Shown piece by piece: positions 39,450-46,557 of a DNA stretch of 46,557 nucleotides (position 1 is the first letter of the stretch; the number at the start of each line of letters is the position of its first letter). The stretch spans positions 1 through 46,557 of the forward strand of contig JAJZUQ010000020.1 of the NCBI GenBank assembly GCA_021848385.1. Direction: 5' to 3'. The notes below the pieces were generated by a model that did not search any database, was not told the origin of the DNA, and saw only the letters and a program-made list of their open reading frames with translations. The DNA comes from Deltaproteobacteria bacterium. Its GTDB lineage: Bacteria > Desulfobacterota > Desulfuromonadia > Geobacterales > Geobacteraceae. The position numbers and the translations under genes were made by a program.

Positions 39450-40733
39450 TCAGAATTTTAGTGTTACGCTGGCGCCGACCAGGTGGGCGTCGCTTTTGAA
39501 TGTCCCGCTCTCCTTGGCGTTACTGACCGTGCGGTCGGTCCAGTGTACCCACATGTAGCCAAAATCGATTGAGCCGAATTCATTGTGGATGCCGGAACCG
39601 ATACTGACGTTATAACGGTCGGAATCGGGAAGCTCGGGGCCGAGTGTGGAGTCGGGAATGGGGTTGACGTCGTAGGCGAAGCCGGCACGAAGGTCAAGGT
39701 TCTTGTTGACGGCATACTGGGTGCCGAAGCGATAAGTCCATACATCTTTCCAATTCTTTACATCGGGTTTGTTGTTAAACGCCGCCAGTCCATTGCTGAA
39801 TTTGATCTCCAACTTGTCGTAGGAGCTCCAGCCGGTCCACTCCGCATCGAATTCCAGGGTCAGCGCGTCGATCGGTTTGTAGGCAACGCCGAGGGACAGG
39901 GAGTCGGGGAGGGTGATGTCGGTTTTCGCACCGGTCTTGATGGTCTTTGCAAGGCCGAGAGCCGGGCTCTGTCCCAGTGTCGTTGTCGCGAGGTAGTTTG
40001 CGTCTCCGTCCAGGTTGAGCTTGATCTGGCTCCGGTAGGCAGCGCCAAAGGAGAGGCTGTCTAGCGGCTTCCATTGCAGGCCGAAGTTGTAACCGATGCC
40101 GGTTCCGGTGGCGTCGGCACCAAGGGTGCCAAGTTCTGCGTAGCTTCCACCAAGGGCTGGGGGGAGTTGGGTGTATGCCATTTTCTGCATCGATACCCGT
40201 GCCCAAGTGACATCTAAACCGGCGGCAACCGCCAGTTTCAGGTCATCGAAGCGATAGGCAACAGTGGGCTGGAAATTGATCGGTTTGATGGAAATCTCCT
40301 GGGAAGAATCACGAAAGGCGCTGCTTGCGTCCCACCGTTTTGCCAACGGGTAAAAGGTGTTGATCCCCAGCCCGAAGGAGAGGGGGATGGATTCAAGGGA
40401 CTTCGTGGCGTACACTGTCGGGACGATAAATGTGTCGCCGTTGGCCTTTTCATTGACTACGGTAGTGCCGGATAGCTTGGTCGTTCCCTGGAACTCGGTC
40501 TGGGGAACGAAGATGGTGAGCCCCCCCAACTGAAATTGGGAGCCTTTCAGGAAGGCGATGCCAGCCGGGTTATAGGCCAGGGCTGAGGGGTCATCGGCCT
40601 GGGCGACAAAGGCATTGGCCATACCCATGGCTTTGGTTCCCTGCTCGTTAATTTTGAATCCCTGACCAAATGATGCGGTAGCACTTCCAACTACCGTGGC
40701 TCCAACGATGGTCCATAGTAATCGTTTCCTCAT
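39450..40733 (-). CDS. fadL: OmpP1/FadL-family outer-membrane fatty acid transporter
   Basis: A 427-residue beta-barrel protein with a signal peptide (cleavage after SFGQ near residue 24). The mature N-terminus GFKINEQGTKAMGMANAFVA and ADDPSALAYNPAGIA with the NPA motif are the hatch-domain signatures of FadL. It ends in a terminal phenylalanine (TLKF). It should pass long-chain fatty acids or other hydrophobic compounds across the outer membrane by lateral diffusion. It is divergent from the acyl-CoA ligase gene and shares a palindromic operator with it, so uptake and activation are probably co-regulated. Confidence 0.93.
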   Translation of the reverse strand: MRKRLLWTIVGATVVGSATASFGQGFKINEQGTKAMGMANAFVAQADDPSALAYNPAGIAFLKGSQFQLGGLTIFVPQTEFQGTTKLSGTTVVNEKANGDTFIVPTVYATKSLESIPLSFGLGINTFYPLAKRWDASSAFRDSSQEISIKPINFQPTVAYRFDDLKLAVAAGLDVTWARVSMQKMAYTQLPPALGGSYAELGTLGADATGTGIGYNFGLQWKPLDSLSFGAAYRSQIKLNLDGDANYLATTTLGQSPALGLAKTIKTGAKTDITLPDSLSLGVAYKPIDALTLEFDAEWTGWSSYDKLEIKFSNGLAAFNNKPDVKNWKDVWTYRFGTQYAVNKNLDLRAGFAYDVNPIPDSTLGPELPDSDRYNVSIGSGIHNEFGSIDFGYMWVHWTDRTVSNAKESGTFKSDAHLVGASVTLKF

Positions 40734-40836
40734 GTTCTATTCTCCTTTCTTTTGACTGCTTGCCCGCCCATTGACTGGTGTTTTTTTTAAAGCTCAAAAA
40801 ATATAAAACATCTTTCTATACACTCCTAACATCACC

Positions 40837-40852
40837 TTGACGTTTATGTCAA
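40837..40852. promoter_or_regulatory. palindromic operator upstream of fadL
   Basis: TTGACGTTTATGTCAA is a near-perfect palindrome (TTGAC-N6-GTCAA), about 100 bases before the fadL start. Its reverse complement matches the site at the fadD promoter in 14 of 16 positions. Likely the binding site of a dimeric repressor responsive to acyl-CoA, such as a TetR-type FadR. Confidence 0.55.
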
Positions 40853-41178
40853 GAATTAAATTGATGTCTTGTAAATATATGTTGTGTTTTATCTGTGGTG
40901 GTATAGTTCACCCGTGGGGGGTAGTGTGAGATGATTATAGTTGCGTATATAACACTCTGAAAATGTTGGTTAAAAATCAAGAACCATTTTGGTTATGTCA
41001 AAGTGGATGGGGGATAGAGTGACAGGATAAGTGAAGTGGTCAAGGAGATCCGGTGTTGTGTGGTGGTCGCCATTGGCGATGTGGGTGATATGATATGTCA
41101 TGTGGTGTACATGTATTTTAAGAGAGATTTTAAATGCGCATTGGAAGTCGGCATGTAAAAAATAAAAGATTATTTTAC
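40853..41178. other. divergent intergenic region between fadL and fadD
   Basis: No gene. The region is A+T richer than its surroundings. It contains several ATATG/CATAT and CATGTGGTGTACATG-like repeats near 41090-41112 that may be further regulatory sites. A fadL promoter is expected near 40853-40890 but I could not define it. Confidence 0.4.
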
Positions 41179-41207
41179 TTGACATGAACGTTAAGGATGC
41201 GTATGCT
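41179..41207 (+). promoter_or_regulatory. fadD promoter with overlapping operator
   Basis: TTGACA (41179-41184), 17-base spacer, TATGCT (41202-41207), a good sigma-70 promoter 30 bases before the start codon. The palindrome TTGACATGAACGTTAA (41179-41194) covers the -35 box, so a bound repressor would block polymerase. Confidence 0.72.
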
Positions 41208-41236
41208 GCCAACAGCTATGTGGAAAGGGGATTCGC

Positions 41237-43054
41237 ATGATGCAAGAAATTCCGTTTAGATCCATTACTGACTTGTTGAGACAAAATGTTGCCAAATTCC
41301 CCGGAAAGCTGGCTCTCAAATATCGCAAGCTGGGGAAATTCGTTACCCTTAGTTATGAGGAGTTTTACCATCGGGCGCTGATGGCGTCCCGCGGGCTGCA
41401 GAAATGCAAGGTTGCGGCAGGCGATCGTGTTGCCATTCTGTCGGAAAATCGGGCCGGCTGGGTGATTGCCGACATGGGTATTTTGTCCCTGGGTGCCGTG
41501 ACGGTTCCCATTTACCCGACCAATACCCCTGAACAGATCGAGTACATGCTCAATCACTCGCAAGCACGCATCGTCTTCGTATCGAGCAAGTTCCAGTATG
41601 CCAAGCTACTCAAGATTAGACAGTCTGTTCCTGCGCTTGAACTGGTGGTCTCCTTCGAGCGGTTCCTCGGAGAGCCGGAGCTGCCGGTCTGCACCTTCTA
41701 CCAGCTCTCGGAAATCGATTCCCCCATAACCAACGAAGAGCGGGAGCAGCTCGAAGCAGGCATCGACCGTATCAGTTCTGATGACCTTCTCACCCTGATC
41801 TATACATCCGGTACCACCGGGGTGCCGAAGGGGGTCATGCTGAGTCACAGGAACATCATGTTCGATGCCATGTTGACTTCCCGGAAGATAAGCAGCGCCC
41901 TGGATGGCAACGAAGTGCTGCTCAGTTTTCTCCCCATGAGCCATGTGTTCGAGAGAACGGTTGGTTATTACATGTCCATGATGAACGCTTCTCTGATTGT
42001 CTTTGCCGACAGCATTGAAAAAATCCCGGAAAACATGCTGGAGGTGAAGCCGTCGGTCATTGTCAGTGTCCCGCGGCTCTTCGAAAAAATCTATTCCCGC
42101 ATTCATGAAAACGTCCACCAGATGCCGGTGGTGAAAAGACAGTTGTTCCATTGGGCCGTGAGCGTAGGAAAGCGCTATGTGGAGCAGAGGTATATCCTGA
42201 AGAAAAACGCGCCCTTTCTCACATTCAAACACAGAATTGCAGACATTCTTGTGCTCAGCAAGCTGCGCGAGCGTTTCGGCGGCAACATGAAATTCTGCAG
42301 TTCCGGTGGCGCCCCCCTCGACAAGACCATCAACGAATTTTTCTGGTCGATCGGCCTCCCTATTTTCGAGGGATATGGTCTTACCGAGACCAGTCCCGTC
42401 CTTTGTACTAATACTCTGGATGAGCTCCGTTTCGGTTCCGTCGGCACTGCCCTGGAATACACCGAATTCAAGACCGCCCCGGACGGAGAAATTCTTGTCA
42501 AGGGGCCCCAGGTGATGAGCGGCTATTACAACGATCCGGTGGCGACTGCCGAGGCATTTGAGGACGGCTGGTTCAAAACTGGCGATGTTGGCCACATTGA
42601 CCAAGGGTTCATTTTTATCACTGACCGGAAAAAAGAGCTCATCATCACCGCAGGGGGTAAGAATATCGCGCCCCAACCGATCGAGAACGAGCTGAAGATG
42701 GACAAGTACATCACGTCTGCCTTCGTGTACGGCGACCGGAAACCGTATCTTACTGCCCTGATCGTGCCGAACCTGGAACGGCTGCTGGAATATGCCAGAG
42801 AAAAGCATGTGGACTACTACGACCTGAACGACCTCGTCATTCACGAACCGGTCCAGAAGCTTTTTGCACAGCGGATCGCCGACATCAACAGGAAGCTTGC
42901 CCAGTACGAAACCATAAAGAAGTTCGTGCTCTTACCCCGTGACTTCTCCGTTGACGAAGGGGAGCTTACGGCGACACTCAAACTGAGGCGGAAGGTCATC
43001 TACGAGAAGCACAAGGAAAAGATCGAAGGGATGTATATCGAGAACGGGAACTGA
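41237..43054 (+). CDS. fadD: long-chain fatty acyl-CoA synthetase (AMP-forming)
   Basis: A 605-residue enzyme of the FadD15/LACS group. It activates fatty acids with ATP and CoA. The P-loop is LIYTSGTTGVPKGVMLSHRN; GYGLTETSPV and the hinge-side GDVGHIDQGFIFITDRKKE are intact. The C-terminal lysine region reads ELTATLKLRRK. AAAGGGG lies upstream of ATG 41237; a second ATG follows directly. It is transcribed divergently from fadL and followed after 36 bases by the bifunctional beta-oxidation gene. Confidence 0.95.
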   Translation: MMQEIPFRSITDLLRQNVAKFPGKLALKYRKLGKFVTLSYEEFYHRALMASRGLQKCKVAAGDRVAILSENRAGWVIADMGILSLGAVTVPIYPTNTPEQIEYMLNHSQARIVFVSSKFQYAKLLKIRQSVPALELVVSFERFLGEPELPVCTFYQLSEIDSPITNEEREQLEAGIDRISSDDLLTLIYTSGTTGVPKGVMLSHRNIMFDAMLTSRKISSALDGNEVLLSFLPMSHVFERTVGYYMSMMNASLIVFADSIEKIPENMLEVKPSVIVSVPRLFEKIYSRIHENVHQMPVVKRQLFHWAVSVGKRYVEQRYILKKNAPFLTFKHRIADILVLSKLRERFGGNMKFCSSGGAPLDKTINEFFWSIGLPIFEGYGLTETSPVLCTNTLDELRFGSVGTALEYTEFKTAPDGEILVKGPQVMSGYYNDPVATAEAFEDGWFKTGDVGHIDQGFIFITDRKKELIITAGGKNIAPQPIENELKMDKYITSAFVYGDRKPYLTALIVPNLERLLEYAREKHVDYYDLNDLVIHEPVQKLFAQRIADINRKLAQYETIKKFVLLPRDFSVDEGELTATLKLRRKVIYEKHKEKIEGMYIENGN

Positions 43055-43090
43055 TCCCGATTTTGGCACTACACGGAATGGAGGGAAACT

Positions 43091-45478
43091 ATGAAACAGA
43101 TCAATAAAGCGGCAGTGCTCGGTGCCGGGGTTATGGGAGCAACCATAGCGGCACATCTTGCCAATGCCGGCATTCAGGTGCTGCTCCTCGACATAGTGCC
43201 GAGGGAGCCTAACGATGCGGAAAAAGCAGCCGGACTCACCATGGAGAGCCCCATCGTGCGCAACCGCATTGCCCAGGGAGGCCTGGAGGGACTGCTGAAA
43301 ATGAAGCCGGCCTCTTTCCTGATCCCGGCATATGCTTCCTATATCACCGTGGGCAACTTCGAAGACGACATGTCGCAGCTCAAGGAGTGCGACTGGGTGG
43401 TTGAGGTCGTTCTCGAGAACATGGAGATCAAGAAGAAGCTCTTCACCGAGAAGGTGGTGCCGAACCTGAAGGAGGGGGCCATCCTGACTACCAATACCAG
43501 CGGTCTGTCGGTCAACGAGATGGCAGCGGTCCTCCCTGATGCGGTGCGGAAAAACTTCCTGGTCACCCATTTCTTCAACCCCCCCCGCTACATGCGTCTC
43601 ATGGAGATGGTCCCCTGCACCGATACCGATCCGGCCATTGTCAAGTTCATGGCGAACTTTCTCAGCGTCCGTCTTGGCAAGGGGATTGTCTACGGCAAGG
43701 ACACCCCCAACTTCATTGCAAACCGGATCGGTGTCTACGCCGGTGCCAATGCCGGCAAACATATGCTGGAGATGGGGCTCACCGTAGAGGAGGTGGATGC
43801 CATTACCGGCAGCGCCATGGCACGCCCCAAGACGGCAACCTATGCCCTCTGGGACCTGGTTGGCATCGACACCGCCGTGCGGATCGGCACCAACACCTAC
43901 GAGATCCTGGTCAACGACGACGAGCGGGAGATGTTCAAGGTGGCCGACTTCATGGCGAAGATGGTGGAAAACGGACTCACCGGTAAGAAGGCGAAGAAGG
44001 GCTTTTACAAGCGGGAAAAAGTGGACGGCAAGGATGTCAAGTTCTACTACGACTACCGGAGCGGCGACTACCAGCCGACCCAGTCGCCGAAATTTGCTTC
44101 GGTGCTGGCAACCAAGCAGATCGACGATGCCGGTGAGCGGCTGAAGACCCTAGTCAGCGGCAAGGACAATGCGGCCGAGTTCGCCTGGAAGACCGTGCGC
44201 GACACCCTGCTCTACACGGCAAAACGGATTCCGGAGATTGCTGACGATGTGGTCAATATCGATAACGCCATGAAATGGGGCTACAACTGGGAGCTCGGGC
44301 CGTTCGAGATGATCGATGCCCTGGGCGTGGCCAAATTTGTTGCCCGTGCCGAAAAAGACGGCCTGACAGTGCCGAACTACCTGAAAAAGGTCGAGCGGTT
44401 CTACAAGATCGAGGATGGCAGGAGTTACTTCTACAGCGTCCTCGACAACGAGTACCTGGAAGTTCCCCGGGCCGAGACCGCCATCTCTCTTTCCATCCTG
44501 AAGAGAAACAACAAGGTGGCGGAAAAGAACAGCGGTGCGTCCCTGATCGATATCGGCGACGGGGTGTTCTGTCTCGAATTCCACACCAAAATGAATGCCA
44601 TTGGCGGCGAAATCCTCTCCATGATCCACAAGGGGATCAGGCGGACCGAGGAGGAAGGGGTCGGTCTGGTCATCGCCAACGAAGGGGGTGCGTTTTCCGC
44701 CGGCGCCAACCTGATGATGCTGGCCATGGCCGTTGCCGAAGGGGCCTTCGATGAGATTAACCTGTCGGTCAGGACATTCCAGAAGGCGATGATGGCGATC
44801 AAGTACTCAAAGATCCCAGTGGTTGCCGCTCCCCACCAGCTCGCCCTCGGCGGCGGCTGCGAGACCTGTCTCCATGCTGACGCCATGGTTCCCCACGCAG
44901 AAACCTACATGGGGCTGGTGGAAATCGGCGTTGGACTTCTTCCGGGCGGCGGCGGCACCAAGGAGATGGCGATTCGTGCCATCAGGCTGGCGGAGGATAG
45001 TGGCGCCGATGTTACGCCGTTCATCATCAAGAATTTCCAGAACATAGCCATGGCCAAGGTGAGCATGTCTGCTGCCGAGCTTTACGCCATGGGGTTCCTG
45101 CGCCAGGGTGATGCCATCACCATGAATATCGAAAAGCGGATTCACGACGCCAAGCTGAAAGCCATCGCTCTTGCCGCCAACTATCGTCCGGGCAAACCCC
45201 TTACCGACCTGAAGGCGCCTGGTCGGAGCGTGGCCGCCAGCATCAAGTCACAGCTCTGGAATATGCGGATGGGGGGCTTTATCTCCGAGTACGACGAATA
45301 CCTGGCCGGGAACATCGCCGATGTCATCACCGGAGGCGACGTTCCCGCCGGTACCACCATCAGCGAAGAGTATCTGCTTGATCTGGAGCGGGAGGCATTC
45401 GTCCGGTTCTGCGGCCAGAAGAAGACCCTGGAGCGGGTCCAGCATATGCTGAAAAAAGGAAAACCACTGCGCAATTAA
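43091..45478 (+). CDS. bifunctional 3-hydroxyacyl-CoA dehydrogenase / enoyl-CoA hydratase (FadN type)
   Basis: A 795-residue protein with domain order dehydrogenase then hydratase, as in FadN, opposite to E. coli FadB. The NAD motif is VLGAGVMGATIAAHLANAG (residues ~9-27), followed by TNTSGLSVNEMA and the catalytic histidine in VTHFFNPPRYMRLMEM. The C-terminal crotonase domain begins near residue 490 with FSAGANLMM and LALGGGCETC, and the second glutamate in GLVEIGVGLLPGGGG; both glutamates of hydratases are present. It performs the second and third steps of beta-oxidation of long acyl-CoA. SD GGAGG precedes the ATG. Confidence 0.94.
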   Translation: MKQINKAAVLGAGVMGATIAAHLANAGIQVLLLDIVPREPNDAEKAAGLTMESPIVRNRIAQGGLEGLLKMKPASFLIPAYASYITVGNFEDDMSQLKECDWVVEVVLENMEIKKKLFTEKVVPNLKEGAILTTNTSGLSVNEMAAVLPDAVRKNFLVTHFFNPPRYMRLMEMVPCTDTDPAIVKFMANFLSVRLGKGIVYGKDTPNFIANRIGVYAGANAGKHMLEMGLTVEEVDAITGSAMARPKTATYALWDLVGIDTAVRIGTNTYEILVNDDEREMFKVADFMAKMVENGLTGKKAKKGFYKREKVDGKDVKFYYDYRSGDYQPTQSPKFASVLATKQIDDAGERLKTLVSGKDNAAEFAWKTVRDTLLYTAKRIPEIADDVVNIDNAMKWGYNWELGPFEMIDALGVAKFVARAEKDGLTVPNYLKKVERFYKIEDGRSYFYSVLDNEYLEVPRAETAISLSILKRNNKVAEKNSGASLIDIGDGVFCLEFHTKMNAIGGEILSMIHKGIRRTEEEGVGLVIANEGGAFSAGANLMMLAMAVAEGAFDEINLSVRTFQKAMMAIKYSKIPVVAAPHQLALGGGCETCLHADAMVPHAETYMGLVEIGVGLLPGGGGTKEMAIRAIRLAEDSGADVTPFIIKNFQNIAMAKVSMSAAELYAMGFLRQGDAITMNIEKRIHDAKLKAIALAANYRPGKPLTDLKAPGRSVAASIKSQLWNMRMGGFISEYDEYLAGNIADVITGGDVPAGTTISEEYLLDLEREAFVRFCGQKKTLERVQHMLKKGKPLRN

Positions 45479-45487
45479 TAATGACCT

Positions 45488-45550
45488 TGTAGGGGCGATC
45501 CTCTTGATCGCCCATCAACAGGGCGGGCGAATACGAGATTCGCTCCTACA
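45488..45550. repeat. REP-like palindromic intergenic repeat
   Basis: TGTAGGGGCGA (45488-45498) and TCGCTCCTACA (45540-45550) are inverted with one mismatch, and an inner GGCGATC/GATCGCC hairpin adds structure. This style (GTAGGGGCGA... ending CTCCTAC) is common for dispersed intergenic repeats in bacterial genomes. It sits between the FadN-type gene and the thiolase and may affect mRNA stability. Confidence 0.65.
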
Positions 45551-45571
45551 TAATCATTCTGGAGGATACCA

Positions 45572-46557
45572 ATGAGAAATGCATATATTCTGGCCGCGTA
45601 CCGTACTCCCGGCTGTAAGGCAAAACGAGGTAAGTTAAAAGATGTTCGCCCGGACGATCTGGCCGCCGCTGCCATCAGGGGGCTGCTTGACCGGACAAGT
45701 GTCGATCCCCTCGATGTTGAGGACATCATCATGGGGTGCGCCTTTCCCGAGGCGGAGCAAGGGATGAATTTTGCCCGGGTGGCGGCGATGAAGGCCAGGG
45801 TGCCGGTGGAGGTGCCGGCCCAGACGGTGAATCGGTTCTGTTCCTCCGGCCTGCAGACCATCGCCTCGGCAGCGGAGCGGATCATGGCAGGCTTTGCCGA
45901 CTGCATCATTGCCGGCGGCGCCGAGAGCATGACCATGATCCCCATGGGGGGCGCCAAATATAGCGCCAATCCGTCGCTGGTCGGCTCCTGGCCCGAATCC
46001 TTCGCCTCCATGGGGATCACCGCCGAACTGGTGGCGGACAAGTACGGGGTCAGCCGCGAGGATCAGGATGCCTTTGCCGCGGCCAGCCATCAGAAGGCGG
46101 CGGTAGCGATAGCGGCGGGGAAATTCAGGGAGGAGATCATACCGGTCGAGGTGGAGAACTGTGCCCTGGTGAACGGTAAGGTGAAAAAGACCACGGAACT
46201 GGTGGATACGGATGACGGGGTGCGGGAGGATACGACCGCGGCCGGGCTGGGTAAACTGAAGCCGGCCTTCAGGGCAACCGGTTCGGTAACCGCCGGCAAC
46301 TCCTCCCAGATGACCGACGGGGCGGCAGCGGTTCTGGTGGTTTCCGAGGAATATCTGAAAAGGACTGGCAAGAAGGCCATGGCAAGGTTCGTTGCCTTTG
46401 CCGTCAAGGGGGTGGCACCGGAGATCATGGGTATCGGTCCGGTGGCGGCGATTCCGGCGGCGCTAAAACTGGCCGGGCTCAAGCTGGACGATATCGGCCT
46501 GATCGAACTGAATGAGGCGTTCGCCGCCCAGTCCCTGGCCTGTGTCCGTGAACTGGG
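45572..46557 (+). CDS. fadA: acetyl-CoA acyltransferase (thiolase), partial at the window end
   Basis: The frame from ATG 45572 (SD GGAGG) stays open to the right edge, 328 codons visible of an expected ~390. It starts MRNAYILAAYRTPGCKAKRG. The nucleophilic cysteine is in VNRFCSSGLQT, and GGAESMTMIPMGG and ELNEAFAAQSLA are classical degradative thiolase signatures. It cleaves 3-oxoacyl-CoA to acetyl-CoA plus a shortened acyl-CoA, completing the cycle begun by the FadN-type protein. The final CxGxG region lies outside the window. It differs clearly from the divergent thiolase at 1016-2206. Confidence 0.95.
   Translation, partial: MRNAYILAAYRTPGCKAKRGKLKDVRPDDLAAAAIRGLLDRTSVDPLDVEDIIMGCAFPEAEQGMNFARVAAMKARVPVEVPAQTVNRFCSSGLQTIASAAERIMAGFADCIIAGGAESMTMIPMGGAKYSANPSLVGSWPESFASMGITAELVADKYGVSREDQDAFAAASHQKAAVAIAAGKFREEIIPVEVENCALVNGKVKKTTELVDTDDGVREDTTAAGLGKLKPAFRATGSVTAGNSSQMTDGAAAVLVVSEEYLKRTGKKAMARFVAFAVKGVAPEIMGIGPVAAIPAALKLAGLKLDDIGLIELNEAFAAQSLACVREL

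Noticed and set aside
43055..43090. TGGCAC at 43064 as a sigma-54 promoter for the FadN-type gene
   Set aside because: No GC at the required ten-base spacing, and the gene is 36 bases behind fadD in the same operon.

Overview
The window reads as chromosomal DNA of a Geobacter-like bacterium (Geobacteraceae, Desulfuromonadota). This is inferred from the combination of anaerobic beta-oxidation genes, an ETF carrying a ferredoxin domain followed by a membrane FeS/b-heme-type ETF:quinone oxidoreductase, a DUF485/ActP symporter pair, an OmpP1/FadL-FadD-FadB-FadA cluster, and tandem GEMM-type riboswitches of the kind known from Geobacter. No rRNA, tRNA, phage, CRISPR array or intact insertion sequence was seen. 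Region A (1-20.5 kb, all plus strand) is an acyl-CoA oxidation and carboxylate-uptake region. It starts inside an etfA gene (partial), then a small ribbon-helix-helix gene, then thiolase, enoyl-CoA hydratase and 3-hydroxyacyl-CoA dehydrogenase in one tight operon that ends at a strong hairpin. Next come an acyl-CoA dehydrogenase, an outer-membrane porin, a small lipoprotein, a DUF485/ActP-type symporter, a 33-codon ORF coupled to an OFA-family MFS transporter, and a class III CoA-transferase. After a second hairpin and a candidate promoter follow sucC, sucD, etfB, ferredoxin-etfA and an FeS membrane oxidoreductase, and then an IclR regulator. Together these could take up a carboxylate, activate it by CoA transfer (SucCD could replenish succinyl-CoA as donor), oxidise it by beta-oxidation, and pass electrons through ETF to the quinone pool. 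Region B (20.5-24.2 kb) looks lower in G+C than its neighbours by eye. A promoter is followed by two complete GEMM aptamer-terminator units in series, whose ligand-contact position suggests the cGAMP-selective subtype. They precede a lipoprotein L,D-transpeptidase, an Lpp-like alanine-zipper lipoprotein ending in Arg-Lys, and a second L,D-transpeptidase. This looks like a Braun-lipoprotein-type system for tethering the outer membrane to peptidoglycan under cyclic-dinucleotide control, and is the most novel item in the window. Region C (24.2-26.9 kb) has a sigma-54 enhancer-binding protein divergent from an amidohydrolase. The amidohydrolase has a well-spaced -24/-12 promoter, and its reading frame is broken by one in-frame TGA with recognisable protein sequence continuing beyond it. 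Region D (27-37.6 kb) is envelope-lipid related: a 1132-residue fusion of an LplT-like flippase, a PlsC acyltransferase and an AMP-forming acyl ligase; a MITE-like inverted repeat; a 961-residue exported protein with two Cys/His motifs; and a four-gene cluster (exported dual-specificity phosphatase, papain-like YiiX/C92 enzyme, MGDG-synthase-type glycosyltransferase, membrane protein), the last three with ATGA overlaps. A pseudo-receiver/PilZ protein and a possible 46-residue ORF with a strong terminator follow. Region E (39.2-46.6 kb) is a long-chain fatty acid cluster: on the minus strand an OmpP1/FadL transporter and a second ribbon-helix-helix gene; on the plus strand divergent fadD-type ligase, a fused hydroxyacyl-CoA dehydrogenase/enoyl-CoA hydratase, a REP-like palindrome, and a thiolase cut by the window edge. 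The divergent intergenic region carries two near-identical 16-bp palindromes, one over the fadD -35 box, a likely shared repressor site.
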